DNA from: Stereum hirsutum FP-91666 SS1
Lineage: Eukaryota; Basidiomycota; Agaricomycetes; Russulales; Stereaceae
Length of the DNA stretch: 64,000 bases
Reading direction: 5' to 3'
NCBI RefSeq assembly: GCF_000264905.1
Contig: NW_006763142.1
Location: 1,612,585-1,676,584, forward strand
Made by a program: the position numbers and the translations under genes. Below, one piece after another: positions 45,864 through 58,302 of the stretch. How positions within the stretch are numbered: the first letter of the stretch is position 1; each line of letters begins with the position of its first letter. Below the pieces are notes generated by a model. It had not been told where the DNA came from and ran no database searches. It saw only the letters and a list, made by a program, of their open reading frames with translations.

Positions 45864-46824
45864 ATGCCCGGTTATCGAATTGCAAGCAAGCGTGACGGTT
45901 GTGCGGGTTGTCGTGACAAACCGTCCGATGGTATACCATTTCGCGTGTGTAAGGGTTGTCGACTGGTCTCTTTCTGCAGCAAAGCCTGCGAGCGCGAGTC
46001 GTGGAGCTCCCACAAGCACGTCTTTTAACTTCCTCAGATCGGCCTCGATCTTGGTTCGACTGATTCACTTACTGAGATTCATATGTAGAACAATCTGCCG
46101 CGAGGCTCAAAGTGCAAACGGACTGAATACCGACTCCATCGCTGGCAGGGAGTCGGTCCATATCCACCTTCTGGCTCGAGACTTCTGGGAGGCTTACGAA
46201 GGCGCTATCCATACATACGTTTCCAGCAAGGTCATGGATCACTTTCGCATCAATCGTTCGGTTTCGTTCACCACCTTCGACTGGTCCAATCACTTCTTCC
46301 TGCTCTCCATCTCACCTCGCTTCGAAAATGTGGAAGACACCACCGACCGCAGCCCCGCCACACTCTTCCGCATCCAATCCGGCACTTTTCGATCTTTCAA
46401 CGATCTCGATGCCGCTACGAGATCCTACTTCGATGTCGGCCCCGAGAAGGTGACGAAGATCAAGAAGTTGATGGGCGTCTACCCAACTAGCAGCCGCGTT
46501 GGTGCACTGGGAATGCTCCCTTTCCTGATCGACTTTGGAGAGTCTAGGCGTATCACAGCAACTTTTCCAATTTCACCTCAGCTATTAGTTGGCGCGGCTT
46601 TCGATACCAGTTCAACAGGACCTTCCGAATTTCTCATACTGCAGACCATCGTGGAGAGAGGGATCGATCTGCGGTTTGATCAAGAGAGGGAGCGGGAGGT
46701 GTTTCATCGTATGGTTCACGGACGACCTGGATGGAAGTGGCAGCCCCTGTCACAGAGCGATGAGGAGGCTTTGAAGAGCGATGAGGGTATGAGGAGGATA
46801 CTTTACCGGTTTGACGAGAACTGA
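45864..46824 (+). CDS. MYND-type zinc-finger protein, copy 2
   Basis: Two exons (45864-46015, 46089-46824), 295 residues. Finger: DGCAGC, VCKGCRLVSFCSKACERESW, then H and the last C after the intron. The body matches copy 1 (VSFTTFDWSNHFFLLSISP versus the corresponding part; FHRMVHGRPGWKWQPLSQSD near the end). The intron sits at the same codon phase as in copy 1, but its donor reads gcacgt, so a GC-AG intron is required; using the nearby GT would break the frame. The start is the ATG of MPGYRIASKRD. Confidence 0.85.
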
Positions 46825-48253
46825 GTACGGCCTGGTACGCCTTCGTCTTCATCATGCAAAACTTTGCTGGTTCTGACCGCTATCGACAATTCCCTCTTTT
46901 AGCATATCGCAATTGTATAACTGAAGCTTTTCAGCCCAAGTCTTCTGCGTCTCATCTGCGCTCTTAGTCTTAGTCAAAAAATACTGTTCTGCGATCTGAT
47001 CTACGCTTTCTTGACTCTGTGAATTCGCGAGGCTCCCGTTATGTTACGCAGTCAGATTCCATACGAGATATTTTGTCCCTGGTCTATTTCATCAATCAAA
47101 ATGATGCTTCCGCTCGTCCGCCTCTGAGCAAGTAATAAGCAGCACGCCGTCCCTATTTATTTGCGGGGATTCCTTCTCGATCAATGGGATTGGTTGAGGA
47201 GAGGAGCTGGTTATGACCATAGCCGCGTACTCTTATAAGGTAAGGCTTTCAATTGGTGCGGTCGAAGTGAAATATTGCTTTCCCCATTGGCATTCAAGCC
47301 CCATCTACGCATCTCCACCAACATCTTGTCAACTGTATGTGCAGGTAGCAGCTAAGGAAGGGTCGATGCAGACGCGAGGTAAGGGCCGACAACTCGTTCA
47401 GCGCATCACTTATAACACCAGAAATCAGACAGGCCGGGGACTGCTAGATCGATCATGACAGTAAGCAAGCGCACCAGCGCGCATTTATGACTAGTTAGGT
47501 GTAAGGTGTAAGGCGTTTAGGTACAGACACAGGGAGCGGACAGAGAAGAGCACGGCGATCTCCACGGGTACACGTATGCAAAGAACATTTAGGTATAACG
47601 ATACAGAACCAGGAGACATCCAAATACAGTATGTGCGTAACTGACCAAGTATATAAAGCATCAAAGACGGAAAGAGAATGAAGAGTATTTATCGTTATGA
47701 ACGTGAAGGAGGATGGGACGACGCAGTCGTTTGTACGTGATGATGTCGAGAGTCCAAGGACGCGAAGGCAGAGCTAGGCCAGAGCTACAGTTTTGAGACG
47801 AGATGGAGGAAGCAGGAGTAGGAACCAAAGGAGGAAGAACGAGAAGGCAATAGAGAAAATTGAGCAAATTAAAGTATGCGTAGTAGTGTATTTGGGAAGA
47901 TGGGATGGATGCTGGAGGCGAGAGGAAGGGCATAATACAGGGTCAGGAGAATGCAACGGCAAACAACAATACAACGGAGTGGAGATGGAATGATGTGTCG
48001 AGAACGATGCTGAGAACGATGATGGAAGATGGAAGACGGAAGATGAGACTGAGGAAGAAAGATACCAAACAAACGGAAAAAGCGGCCGCCAGAACGACGA
48101 CGAAAAGTCCAAGCAAGCATGACCAAAAAGGGAACAACGGATCTGAAAACCACAAATCACGAATCAGATGCCGCTGAAGACTAAACCAGCTGAACGCTCC
48201 CCCAGAAAAAAAATTGAAACGCACCTCGACGACAGCGGCCCCACTCCACAAAC
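46825..48253. other. Intergenic between convergent genes
   Basis: Holds the 3' flanks of the second MYND gene (+) and of the disordered-protein gene (-). The part 47790-48110 is strongly purine-rich on the plus strand, which generates long meaningless open frames. No gene seen. Confidence 0.5.
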
Positions 48254-51056
48254 TCACTTCAGCCTCCTCAACGCACTTTGCACGCTCGAAATATCCTTCA
48301 CGTTCCACTCCCCGACCCACCTCTCCCCCTCCGGCGCCCGCGGTCCCGAACCAATCATGTATCCCTGTCCCGCACGCACCGTCCTCGCCACATGCGTCTC
48401 GACATCCGTACCCTCCGCTTCAGTCTCGCTCGCACTAGCATCAACCATGACGAAAGGCGTCGTCCTGTCGCGACTGGCTCGTCCGGCGGTAGTGAACTTG
48501 TTGAGCCCGGTGGGAAGGGCGGGTACAGGTGGGATGACAGGGGCGTGAATCGTGTTCTCTGCATCGCTAGAATTCGAACTGGACGATTCTCCGAAACTGG
48601 ACTGGAGTTGATGCAAGGCCACTTTCGATTTCTTCTTCGAGAGCCGGAGCGAGCTCGGGATCCGAGCAAGAGACTTGTGGAAAGAAGGCGTGGTGGAAGC
48701 GGTAGTGGTACTGGAGGACACGGATCTGGAAGGTTTGTGTGATTTAAGTGGGGTGTTGGAAAGGGTGGCCGATGCGGAGAGTGAAGGAGAAGGGTGCGTC
48801 GAACGGGGTACTTGTGATTTTGTCGGTGTAGAGGTTGACGTGGGCGGGACGGCGAGTGGGAGGTCGACACGGCGGGGGGTAGACGCCTTCGGAGGAGAAT
48901 GGGGGGATACGAGTGTGAACACCGATGAAGGCGACGCAGAGGCCGATGTGAAGACGCTATTAACGGATGAGCTTCGCCTTCTCCGTTGTTTGACTTCAGT
49001 CGCGGCGGTTGAAGTCTGGCGTGTGATAGGAGCATCCTTCGGAGTCTCGCGAACGCTAAACGTCCCGGGCATACTATGTCCACTCCCGCCTCGTTCTTCA
49101 CTTGAGCGTCCGCTGCGACCAACGACGTCCTCCCTCATCATCCTCTTCACCTCCTTCAGCGCTGCCTCTTCCGAAATGCGAGATCGATCATCGATCCTTC
49201 TCCCACTCATACCGCCCCTCACCTCGATCCATGCATCATCTCGACGCGATAGCACAACAGTATCGTCGACAGTCGAAGGCAAAACACCATCGTCAACCAG
49301 CAAAGGCCTGAGATCAACATCGGTAAGACTGCCCGGAGGAAACGACCGCACGCGTGACCCATCAAATGCCGTCCTCTGACTCGTCTTCCCCTTCGACCTC
49401 CCACTCGAAGACGGTTGCACCCAAGTCGAGCATTCCTTCGAGTAATCTCCGCCGAACAATTGCGTGTTCGCCAGCGGGAAAAGGGAGGCAGATCTCGGGC
49501 AAGGTGACGCCGAGCGAGAGGGCGAGGGCGATTCGACCTTCGGTCTCACGAACGCAACGCCCGGTCCTCTGAAGTTCCCATTCGCGATAGCAGTAGCTTC
49601 CTGGAACGGACTATAGTTTGATGAGGAGCGAGATTGAGAGTCTGACCTTCTGCTCGAGGATGAACGCTGAGGGACGGAGACAATGCGAGAGGTTGGACGC
49701 GAGCGGAGATCGAGGCTTTCGTTGGTAGAGAGTGGGGTGGAGGAGCGGGAGGTGGGTGGGGTGAAGTATGATGTAGGAGTCTGAGGAGGGGAAGGCGACG
49801 CGAAGGTGTTGTGCGTGGGGAGAGGTGTTGGTGCTGTGGTGGTGAAAGTGGGAAAGGTGGCGTCGCCTGGGAGTGTGGCGGTGGTGGGCGTATGGCCATC
49901 AATTGCACCTCTCGAACCAGACTCGGCAGCTGTGATAGCCGAGACGGTGGTGGCTAAACGCGTGAACGACATACAATGTCAGATTAGAAGAAAGAGTTCA
50001 AACGAATGGAATGCGCGTACGTCGAACAATTGGGGCACTGCCGCCACAGACCATACCGCCATCTAACCATACCTCATCTGCTCCGCTCCGCTCGACATCC
50101 CCTTTCATGAAACCAAAAGAACCATCAGCGCTGGCCTTCCCAGGCCCTGAACCTCTCCCATCGCCACGAACATTATCCTGACTGGCACTCCGATTCCTGA
50201 AAACCAACTCCTGCGGAACACCAGCTCCAAGGGTGCGTTCGAGCTTCAAGAACTGGCGATGATACCTTCGCTGCATGGAATTGGAGGAGAAGTCATCGCT
50301 TTGGGATCTTGCGTGGGAGTGAGTTCGCGGAGAGGATTGAGCAGTGCCGAGAATGGTCTGGGCGAACTCGATGTCGGAGTCGGAATCTTCATCTTCATCT
50401 GGGATAGGTAATGAGGAAGGGTACGAGGACGAGAACGGGTAAGATGAAGAGGCTGGGTCGTCGGATGGAGTGCGAAGGGGGGACTCGGAACGGCGCCCGG
50501 CGAGATCTGAAGGGCGAGCGGTGGGTGCGGAAGTATTGAGATTATTACAGCCAGCATCAATGTCGACGGAGGAGGACGCAGGATGGAGTTGTAGTACGAG
50601 CGGATGCGGCACATCGAGCGACCTTCCGCGTTTAGAGAACGAGAGGGGAAGGGGGAGCTGGTCCATACTCGACCTCGGAGTGGCTAACGGGAGCGATAGA
50701 ATAGATGCATTTGGAGAAGGGGTTGCATCGGGCGACGACGAAGCAGATTCAGTCGAAGAAGGAGAAAAATCCGGGAAAACATGGGACAGCATGAGGCTCG
50801 TCTGTTTCGTAGAGTCGGGCGAAGGAGTGTGGCGCGGGGAGACGTTGAAGATACGTCCCTTCCGCTTCGACGAACGTTGGAAGCCGGGGTCAGAGTGGAA
50901 CCGTTGATGAAAAGGTTGAGGGGGAGAGTCGGCGTCTCGGTCGACGAGCATAGGCTGCACGCCGAGAAGACGACCGAGTTTGCGAGTAGAGCGCATCAAG
51001 CGGATGCGGTCAGAGGCGTCGAGAGTGTTGTGCGTTGGTGGAAGGGTGAAGGACAT
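48254..51056 (-). CDS. Large, mostly disordered Ser/Pro-rich protein, function unknown
   Basis: Two exons (50021-51056, 48254-49953) joined by a 67-nt intron in phase 1 give 911 residues. The N-terminus is folded-looking and basic (SDRIRLMRSTRKLGRLLG), the last 25 residues form another ordered motif (GERWVGEWNVKDISSVQSAL), and nearly everything between is low-complexity Ser/Pro/Thr with short acidic (DEDEDSDSDIEF) and helical (ISEEAALKEVKRMMRED) islands. No enzyme or membrane motif. Conserved ends joined by a disordered middle suggest a scaffold or phospho-regulated protein; this is inference. An in-frame open stretch upstream of exon 2 exists, but the intron has good borders. Confidence 0.75.
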
Positions 51057-53693
51057 CGTAGTAAGAAAAAAAGAATACGAAGTAACGAGAAAGGGGTCTC
51101 AGACGGGAAGAAAAGAGGAGGAGGGGCGGTACGTACGGATTATTAGTGTTATGAGAGAAGGCGTGGACAATGACAGGCGGCGATCGTGATGTGTGAGGTA
51201 AAAGCGGCGTGGAGGGGTCGAGGAAAGAAGCAGGAGATGAAAAGACAATTGGACAAAGTTGCGCTCGCTGTATATCGCGTCGAACAGAGGGCGGGTTACC
51301 ATGCCGCGCTGTGCCGCTGTCCTTTGTCCTCTGCCTTTTGGGAGTGTGCATTGTTCCCCGCGAGCAAGTTGTTGGGCCACACCATCGGGAGACAAAGTCG
51401 AACAATAACGCGCACCACGTGATTACAAACACTGCCTCTTTCGATCGTCCGGCACTTGCCGACTTCTTTTGTCGCCACTCCTCCGTTCGACTCTGCTTTC
51501 AAGTTCCAGGACGCGTCCATCTCTGCGTTTCTCCCACTCTTTCTCACATGCTTCTTTCCTTGTGATCTCATTTCATCGTTGAGGTATCTTGGGAACTATC
51601 GAAGACTTTGCTGGAATGCCCGCAGGAGCCACCTTTACTGACATTTTCGTAACACAGGACCCTTTTCTAGCGACAAGTCCATCAAGGTCCATCATCAGAA
51701 CTTCTGGGGACACTACGGACTCATTCTGGCCTACCATCGGAACGGAGAATCGTTGGCTATGCACTTCTACTGACTATCAGCGCGGCCGATTATCATGTCT
51801 CCCTTTTTGACCATTGTCGTGCTGCTCGTACCCCCTACGCTCAGACGATGCGTCCAGCACCATTGATGCTTTCTGCTAACATCAAACTTTGCAGAGACTG
51901 TGCGCTGCTCCATATTATAAGGCGCCAATAAGGTGACCCTTCCACGGCGCCGAATGCTCAAGCGTTGCTGCATGGCTCGGTTCCATCTTCTTACGGAAGT
52001 TCGACTTCAGGACGCGAGACTTGCACGCACTTTTGTTCTCTGCAGAACCGGCCACACACGTGGTTATAAGTACAGATGACTCGTGTTCTTTTGACGAGTT
52101 CTGCATCTCTCTTTAGCGACAGTAGGCTCATCCATATCCTCTCTGAGTGCACATAGCCAGTTAGAAATATGGCATACTTATCGTGTACTACGACGGCGCT
52201 GTAAAAGCAGACTTCTGTTTGCAGAAAAGGACAAGAGACTCACGGACTGGGTGACTTTCCGTAGCAGTCTAGGAGCGTTCCTTGACGCCCAGAAGCACAA
52301 ATACGAGGCTTTCAGCCAATCAAAAATCGATGTGAGCCTCTTTTCTGTGTTCGAGGCCTCTAGAACGTGCACAAACCCCCTACGGAAAGTCACCCAGTGG
52401 TCCAGCGAAACAGTTCTTACCTGACACTATTTTGGGTCCCGCTGCAGGTGACGATTATGAACCTTCTTGCTACATTTGGCCGGTACAGCGTCGTCGTGTT
52501 TCATCTCCAAAACGCTGAACGACCTACAAACTCGTCGATCCTAGGTTTCAGAATGGGCGACAATATCGTACGGCCTACTTTCGCACATGGGTTAGCATTC
52601 TCACCTAGGACTACCTTTCATCTTCTTATACGCTGACCGTTTCGATTCTACGTGGCAGTAACAACGCTAGAACAAAGCCCACGCGACTCATGATGACGCC
52701 TCGCGAACATACAAGGTGAAACCCTAAAATACCACACATACGACCATTCTCTGACGCCTTCCAGGTATATCACTCGTGAATACGGTAACAAGATTTGTTT
52801 AGTGAAATGTGAAACGTTCCGAAGCGCGACCAAATTGTCGAACATCGTCTAAAGGTTGCCACGTATGTCTACAAGATATACCTTATATCGTGTCTATGCC
52901 TTGCTTAGTCCAATGGTTCAAAATCCCCGTTCATTGGCGTTTTACATTCGTTCGGCAGAACGTCCAACTTGTTAACCAAGTTCGTTTTGCCGCGAGGCTA
53001 ACAGTCCGCCACGCAGGCAGTAGTCCTGGCAAACTCGAAGCGCCCAGGAAATGTATGTGTTACATCTCCGTTCTCCTTTTGGGGACGCGCTCTGGTCAGA
53101 CACGTCGATGTTCGAAGCAAAGTATTTGAGATGTTCTATTTTCGCACAGCCTCGAGATACTTGACGACCACAAATGGTAACATTGGCGTTGACCAGGCTT
53201 TGTGGAAATGTACATTCGGCGTCGATGTCGAGCTTGCATGGTCCTCTAAGAACATGTACGATCTCCTCGTAGCCTTGCCGTTGTCGCACGGACACCCATT
53301 CAAGATGTTGAAGGGATCTGCATAAGGTTCTCGATGTCTCTGTTGTAGATGGCGACGCTTTGACGCACAAACAACGGTCATATATGTCCGTATCAGCGTC
53401 AGAAAGATGCTAAGAGTAACAGTGGCCGTTCCCTTGGGGCGCTGCCGTTGGACGACTGGCCAGAAGCAATCCCTGTCCTCCAGAAATACGTGGTGGGACT
53501 TGTGTTAGGCGGCTACTGTCTCATACTCCGTCGTGGTGGTGCAATAGTGTACCCCTTGTAACTGATTATTCGCGCTTTTGACCACTCCGCCCAGTCATCA
53601 ACGTTGGTAGCTCTTGTGCTTCTGAGTCTGAGAGCACGCTGGCAAGGACGCACATCTTGTTCCATGCCGCACAAAGCGAAACCCGTCCAAGGT
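51057..53693. other. Promoter region plus decayed coding-like fragments
   Basis: The first 400 bp is upstream of the disordered-protein gene. Further right, short plus-strand pieces look protein-like, for example LTDWVTFRSSLGAFLDAQKH at 52237-52296 and LGALPLDDWPEAIPVLQKY near 53437, but they cannot be joined into a gene and I do not recognise them. Probably relics. Confidence 0.35.
52246..52398. repeat. 19-bp perfect inverted repeat spanning 153 bp
   Basis: actgggtgactttccgtag at 52246-52264 is repeated exactly in inverse at 52380-52398. The 115 bp between is AT-rich and carries gaggct/gaggcc-type motifs. Could be a tiny fold-back element inside the relic region. Confidence 0.75.
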
Positions 53694-53703
53694 CTATATA
53701 AAC
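53694..53703 (+). promoter_or_regulatory. TATA box of the chitinase gene
   Basis: The motif ctatataaac lies about 100 nt before the chitinase ATG, in a good position for the core promoter of a strongly expressed secreted enzyme. Confidence 0.5.
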
Positions 53704-53797
53704 TAGAAGATATTGCCTGGTCTTCCTCTCCTCAAGCTCCTGCTATACAGCGAGTCATCTCAAGCTACCGCCTAGCTCTACACTCTTTACAGCCGTC

Positions 53798-55995
53798 ATG
53801 AACATGCTTTCTTCCTCCTTCAAGCGTTTGGCTGCCTTTCTCGCCACTCTTTCTGTCATGACCAGCGTCATGGCAGCCCCATTCGAGGCCCCCGTCGAAA
53901 CCCGAGACCTGACCCGTCGCTTGGTCACCGGTGCTCCTCGTTTTGTCGTCTACCAGTCAGTCATTCATCTTAGTACTTGGCATCACGCGTTGAGATTCAT
54001 GACCATGAATACAGGGATGCTTGGATCAATGGCGAAACTGGTCCTCCCGCGGTGTCTGAAATCACGGGTTTCAACGTCTTGTACGTTATTTTGTTTCGCT
54101 TTGCTTGACACAGAACTCAATTGACGATATTCTATCACAGTGCCATGGGTTTCTTGTTATCTTCTGGAGGTGCTGATCAGGTAAAGGAATGGGAGAGTCT
54201 CTCTGCGTCTCAGCGCTCCACAATCAAATCTCAATACAACTCCGCCGGTATTGCTCTGGTCGCGTCTGCTTTCGGAGCCACTGATAAACGTAGGTTTCGG
54301 TTTCTGCACCATCCTTCATCCGCATAACTGACAGACATCGTTTACAGCTACTAGCGCCGGAGAATCCGCGACATCCCTCGGCACGAGCATGGGTCAATGG
54401 GTCTTGGACAACGGCGTTGATGGTACGTTTCTGTCGGACTATCTGATGGTGGATCCAAAGCCGACTCTTCGCGGCGCATTTTTTGATCCACAGGCCTTGA
54501 CATCGACTACGAAGACCTCGACGCCTTCAACGCCGGCACTGGAAGTGCTGAGAACTGGCTGATCTCCTTCACCCAGACCGTCCGCTCTAAGCTCCCTGTG
54601 GGTCAATACATCGTCACTCACGCTCCTTTGGCCCCGTGGTTTTCTCCCAACAAGTGGGGTGGCGGAGGTTCGTCGCCGTTATACGTGCTTGGTGCAGGTC
54701 TAACTTTTAATCGTAAAGGGTATTTGAAGGTCCACCAGAGCGTTGGCAGCCAAATCGACTGGTACAACATCCAGGTATGTTCTTCTTTTCGGTTCTTATG
54801 TCTATCAAGTCGCTCATATACAAACGTAGTTCTACAACCGTGAGTGTAATCCAACTTTCCTCCGAAGCTCTCCATCAATTTATATCGATCATTCCTCACG
54901 CAGAGGGCTCCGATTATACTACGGTACGCTTATTTCTCGGTGTTGCCCCAGCCAGAGTATCATCTGACGATATGCCTTGATCAGTGCGCTGGTCTTGTCA
55001 CCGCCTCTTCGTCAACCTTCCCCGAGACCGCCATTCTCCAAATCGCGGCAAATGGTGTCCCATCCAACAAGCTTGTCATGGGAAAACCCGCTACCACTGC
55101 TGATGCGTCTACCGGTACGTTTCCTTACGCTTTGAATCTATCAGTTATAATCTCAATAACTCGTTCGGGTTCAGGCTATATCGATCCCGCTACCCTCGCC
55201 ACTTGTGTTGCCCAGGCAAAGAACGCTGGATGGGTATGTCATTCTTTCCTTATCATACCACTCGCCGTCTAAGTGACAAATCTTTTTGAAAGAACGGCGG
55301 TGTCATGGTTTGGCAGTACCCCGACGCTACCGCCTCCTGGATCAAAACCGTCCGTGGCTCAGCTTTCCCCATCAGTGGTGGTGGTGGTGGTTCTCCGACT
55401 ACCACTTCCCCGACCACTACTAGCACTGGCTCCAGCGGCTCCGGCTGTAGTGGTGTCTCTTCTTGGAGCCGCACTGTCGCATATGTCGGCGGTGACAAGG
55501 TCTCTTACAACGGCCACCTTTGGACCGCGAAGTGGTGGACTGAGGCTGATACTCCCGGTGAGCATTTCTTCCTGCTTTGGCTTGATATTTCGTGATGTAC
55601 TTACTATGATATCTTCGATAGGTGGAGCCGCCGGTGTCTGGACTGACGATGGCCCATGCTCTTCCGCCGCTGCCACAGGTCTCACCTCCGTCACCATTAC
55701 CTCCGCCTCCCCTGCTCTCACCGGTCCAGCTAACCCACCTTTCGAGTTCCTTCATGGAGCTGCTGCCGCCCTCCCCATCGACACGGATGCCATTAGCCCG
55801 ATCTCATCCGTTCCGGTCCCCACTTCATCCACGGCGTCCGTCTCTTTCAATTCTACGGTGTCTGCGTGGCCGACCGCGTCTGTTTCGGCTACGGTCTCTG
55901 CTTGGAACGCGACCTCCACATTCTGGACGGCATCGCCCTCTGCGACGGCCAATACTTCGGTTCCAGCCTTCACTTCCGCGACGGTAGCTGCTTAG
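53798..55995 (+). CDS. Secreted GH18 chitinase with CBM5/12 chitin-binding module
   Basis: About a dozen exons and 500-550 residues. MNMLSSSFKRLAAFLATLSV starts a classical signal peptide ending near VMAAP. The GH18 barrel shows FVVYQDAWINGE, the catalytic D-x-x-D-x-D-x-E as GLDIDYED (Glu as proton donor), IVTHAPLAPWFSPNKWGGG, VGSQIDWYNIQ and NGGVMVWQYPDATASW. A Gly/Thr/Ser linker (GGGGGSPTTTSPTTTST) leads to a CBM5/12 module: SSWSRTVAYVGGDKVSYNGH, LWTAKWWTEADTPG and GVWTDDGPC. A Ser/Thr-rich tail follows, likely O-glycosylated or wall-linked. It would cleave chitin in cell-wall remodelling or feeding on other fungi or insects. The start at 53798 is preferred over an internal Met two codons later; both keep the signal peptide. 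Confidence 0.92.
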
Positions 55996-58302
55996 AACTT
56001 CTGTGCATTTTCAGAAGCGAAACGTCGCCTCTAGTAAACCTTACACTCCTTTCCAATTCACTCTTTTTTCTAGGCTCCCTGTGGGAGTACCCTTTGCGCT
56101 GATCATTTATGGTCATTCCTTCGTTTCACACCATTCTTTATTTCCGTCCGTTCTTTACACGTCGTTATACACCACCCTTCTTTGTCTGAATTACTAGGAC
56201 TTTTTTCCCAGTGCTTCGAAGCTGCACTTGTGTTCTACGGCACTCACAGTTTCATTCGTTCTATAATATATCTTGGCTTCACCATATATTCGACATTCCA
56301 GACATTGTGGGCATCACACGCGTTGTCGGTATAAAGCTTCAGCAGACCGTATCTATCGCACATACAGGAGATGAAGCCTTCGACGAAGCTGACATGTACA
56401 AGGCCCAACGTTTCTGCCACAATTATTCTGAGATCAGGAAGTCGTGACTCTTGTTGTCCATCGACGCAACGAGGCCATCCTCTCCTGGCATACATTCCCA
56501 ATCTGCTCTGAGAGCCACTTGTTGTGTGTGTTCATCACCGCGTTTTGGCTTATTATAGCGCGCTTCGTACCCGATCTCAAACCAATGTCTTTGACCGCCC
56601 CCCTTCAATGCTCGCTGGCGCTTTGGATCATTTGGAGGGTTGTGTTCATCATAGTGTGGCCCACGAACTCTCGCGCCACACAGAAATGAACCCGACGACC
56701 CTAACCCGAGATCTGGGTTGTGTTGAGCTCGAGCTTCGTTCAAGTTGAATCCAAGTTGAATCCCATGTCTTTTGCTCCGTACCAGCGTCGAGCTTCATCT
56801 CAAGATCTCATCCCTGCATAGACACGCCCATCCTATGAGGTTCATCAAAGGATAGCATTTATTTTTGGTCCTTCTCGGGTCAATCCTAGCCATGTATATC
56901 GAATATTCAACTCGGATTCCTTCGTATGTGCCCAGTGCCCTGCTAGGAGTCTTCACTGTGCCACCTGTGACGCCTTCACGAATCGCGCTTTGCATCGAAC
57001 GATAAATGGAGAGATTAGTGACAAGAATATAAAGAGTTTGCGGGTGTAGAAGCTTAGGCTCTCTCTGAGTCTGCCGGGGTGTATTTCCACCTCGTCACAA
57101 GCTTTTGTCCGCTGACTTCTCCGTACTCCAATTTTCTTCCGTGTCTGTCCCAGTTTCGTCTTGTCCAATCTTCTCTCTGTGACACTGTCAGTAGATAACC
57201 TCCACTCCCATCACTTCGTGGAGTTTTGTTTTGATCAAGGACTGCGGCCATTATATGCACGTTGAACGACAGCATTCTCCACCGCTTCTCCTCCCTCTTG
57301 CATCCTTGCTCAGCAGACCATCCCTCAGACCTGGCACATGATTGTCAACATTTTTGACTTGCTTTTTGTGTCTTGCTCCCTATCATGATCTAATGCTAGG
57401 ATGTCGATACCTTTTGGTCCGTGCATCTCCTTCGTATTCGTTCTTAGTCATTCTCGAGCATGATGGTGCATCTAACTGTGTTCCATATGGGGACCCATGA
57501 AAGATGGCTCACTGTACATGGCATGAAGAAAATATTCTTTCTTCTATCTAGCGTGGAAATCTCATCCTCGACACTACCGTCTTCTCGGTATAACACCCAC
57601 TCAACTGCTCAGACATTCCCTCGCGCTATCCCCTTCATCACACATGTGCATATTTTCTAGAACGAGATTATGTCAGCGGTTTGTGCTTGCTCTGAATGTC
57701 TTGACAAGGTACATTCGCAGATCCGAGTCGCTCCAAGTAGCGAGTCGCCGCCAAGGCTTGTTACAATGCTGTGTTATTCACATCCGAATAGAGTATACTT
57801 GGTGATGTGGACTGCTACAGGCCGCGAGTGTTCTGTTTCGCCCACTTAAAAACTGACTACATAGGCCGAACCGAACACATCAAGGGCAACAACTCCCTAC
57901 GATGATTCTCACAAATTTCCCCATAACCGTCATTTTCAATTTCACTAGTGTCTTATACTTCACAAACTGCACGGACTGCGCGTTTCGGAGCACCATAAGT
58001 TCGCTCGTGTATGTCTGTCTCGCGAACGCCAAGCAAGATCTTTATCCATCATTTGTCCCTAGTACGACGTCAGCGCGTCTATGAAAGATGGTTGCGTACC
58101 GCTACCCATTGGCGTACTCAATACATATACTAATCTATCTGGTACCTCTGGGACGGGCCAATTATAGAGCTTTCCCTTGATTGGACAGTGCGTGAGTGCT
58201 TATAACGAGGTTGCTAGCTGCTTTTTGATTGCACTTCCCATCCCCTGCCTCTACATCTGCCCCTCATTGACGTCCCCAGGATACTACGCACATCCAAATA
58301 TC
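55996..58302. other. Gene-poor stretch
   Basis: 2.3 kb without a supported gene. Short frames on both strands show no domain or splicing pattern. Probably 3' flank of the chitinase and promoter of the membrane-protein gene. Confidence 0.4.

Noticed and set aside
48675..49379. 234-residue plus-strand frame opposite the disordered-protein gene
   Set aside because: It is the antisense shadow of Ser/Pro-rich codons; the minus-strand frame is longer and joins in phase with its upstream exon.
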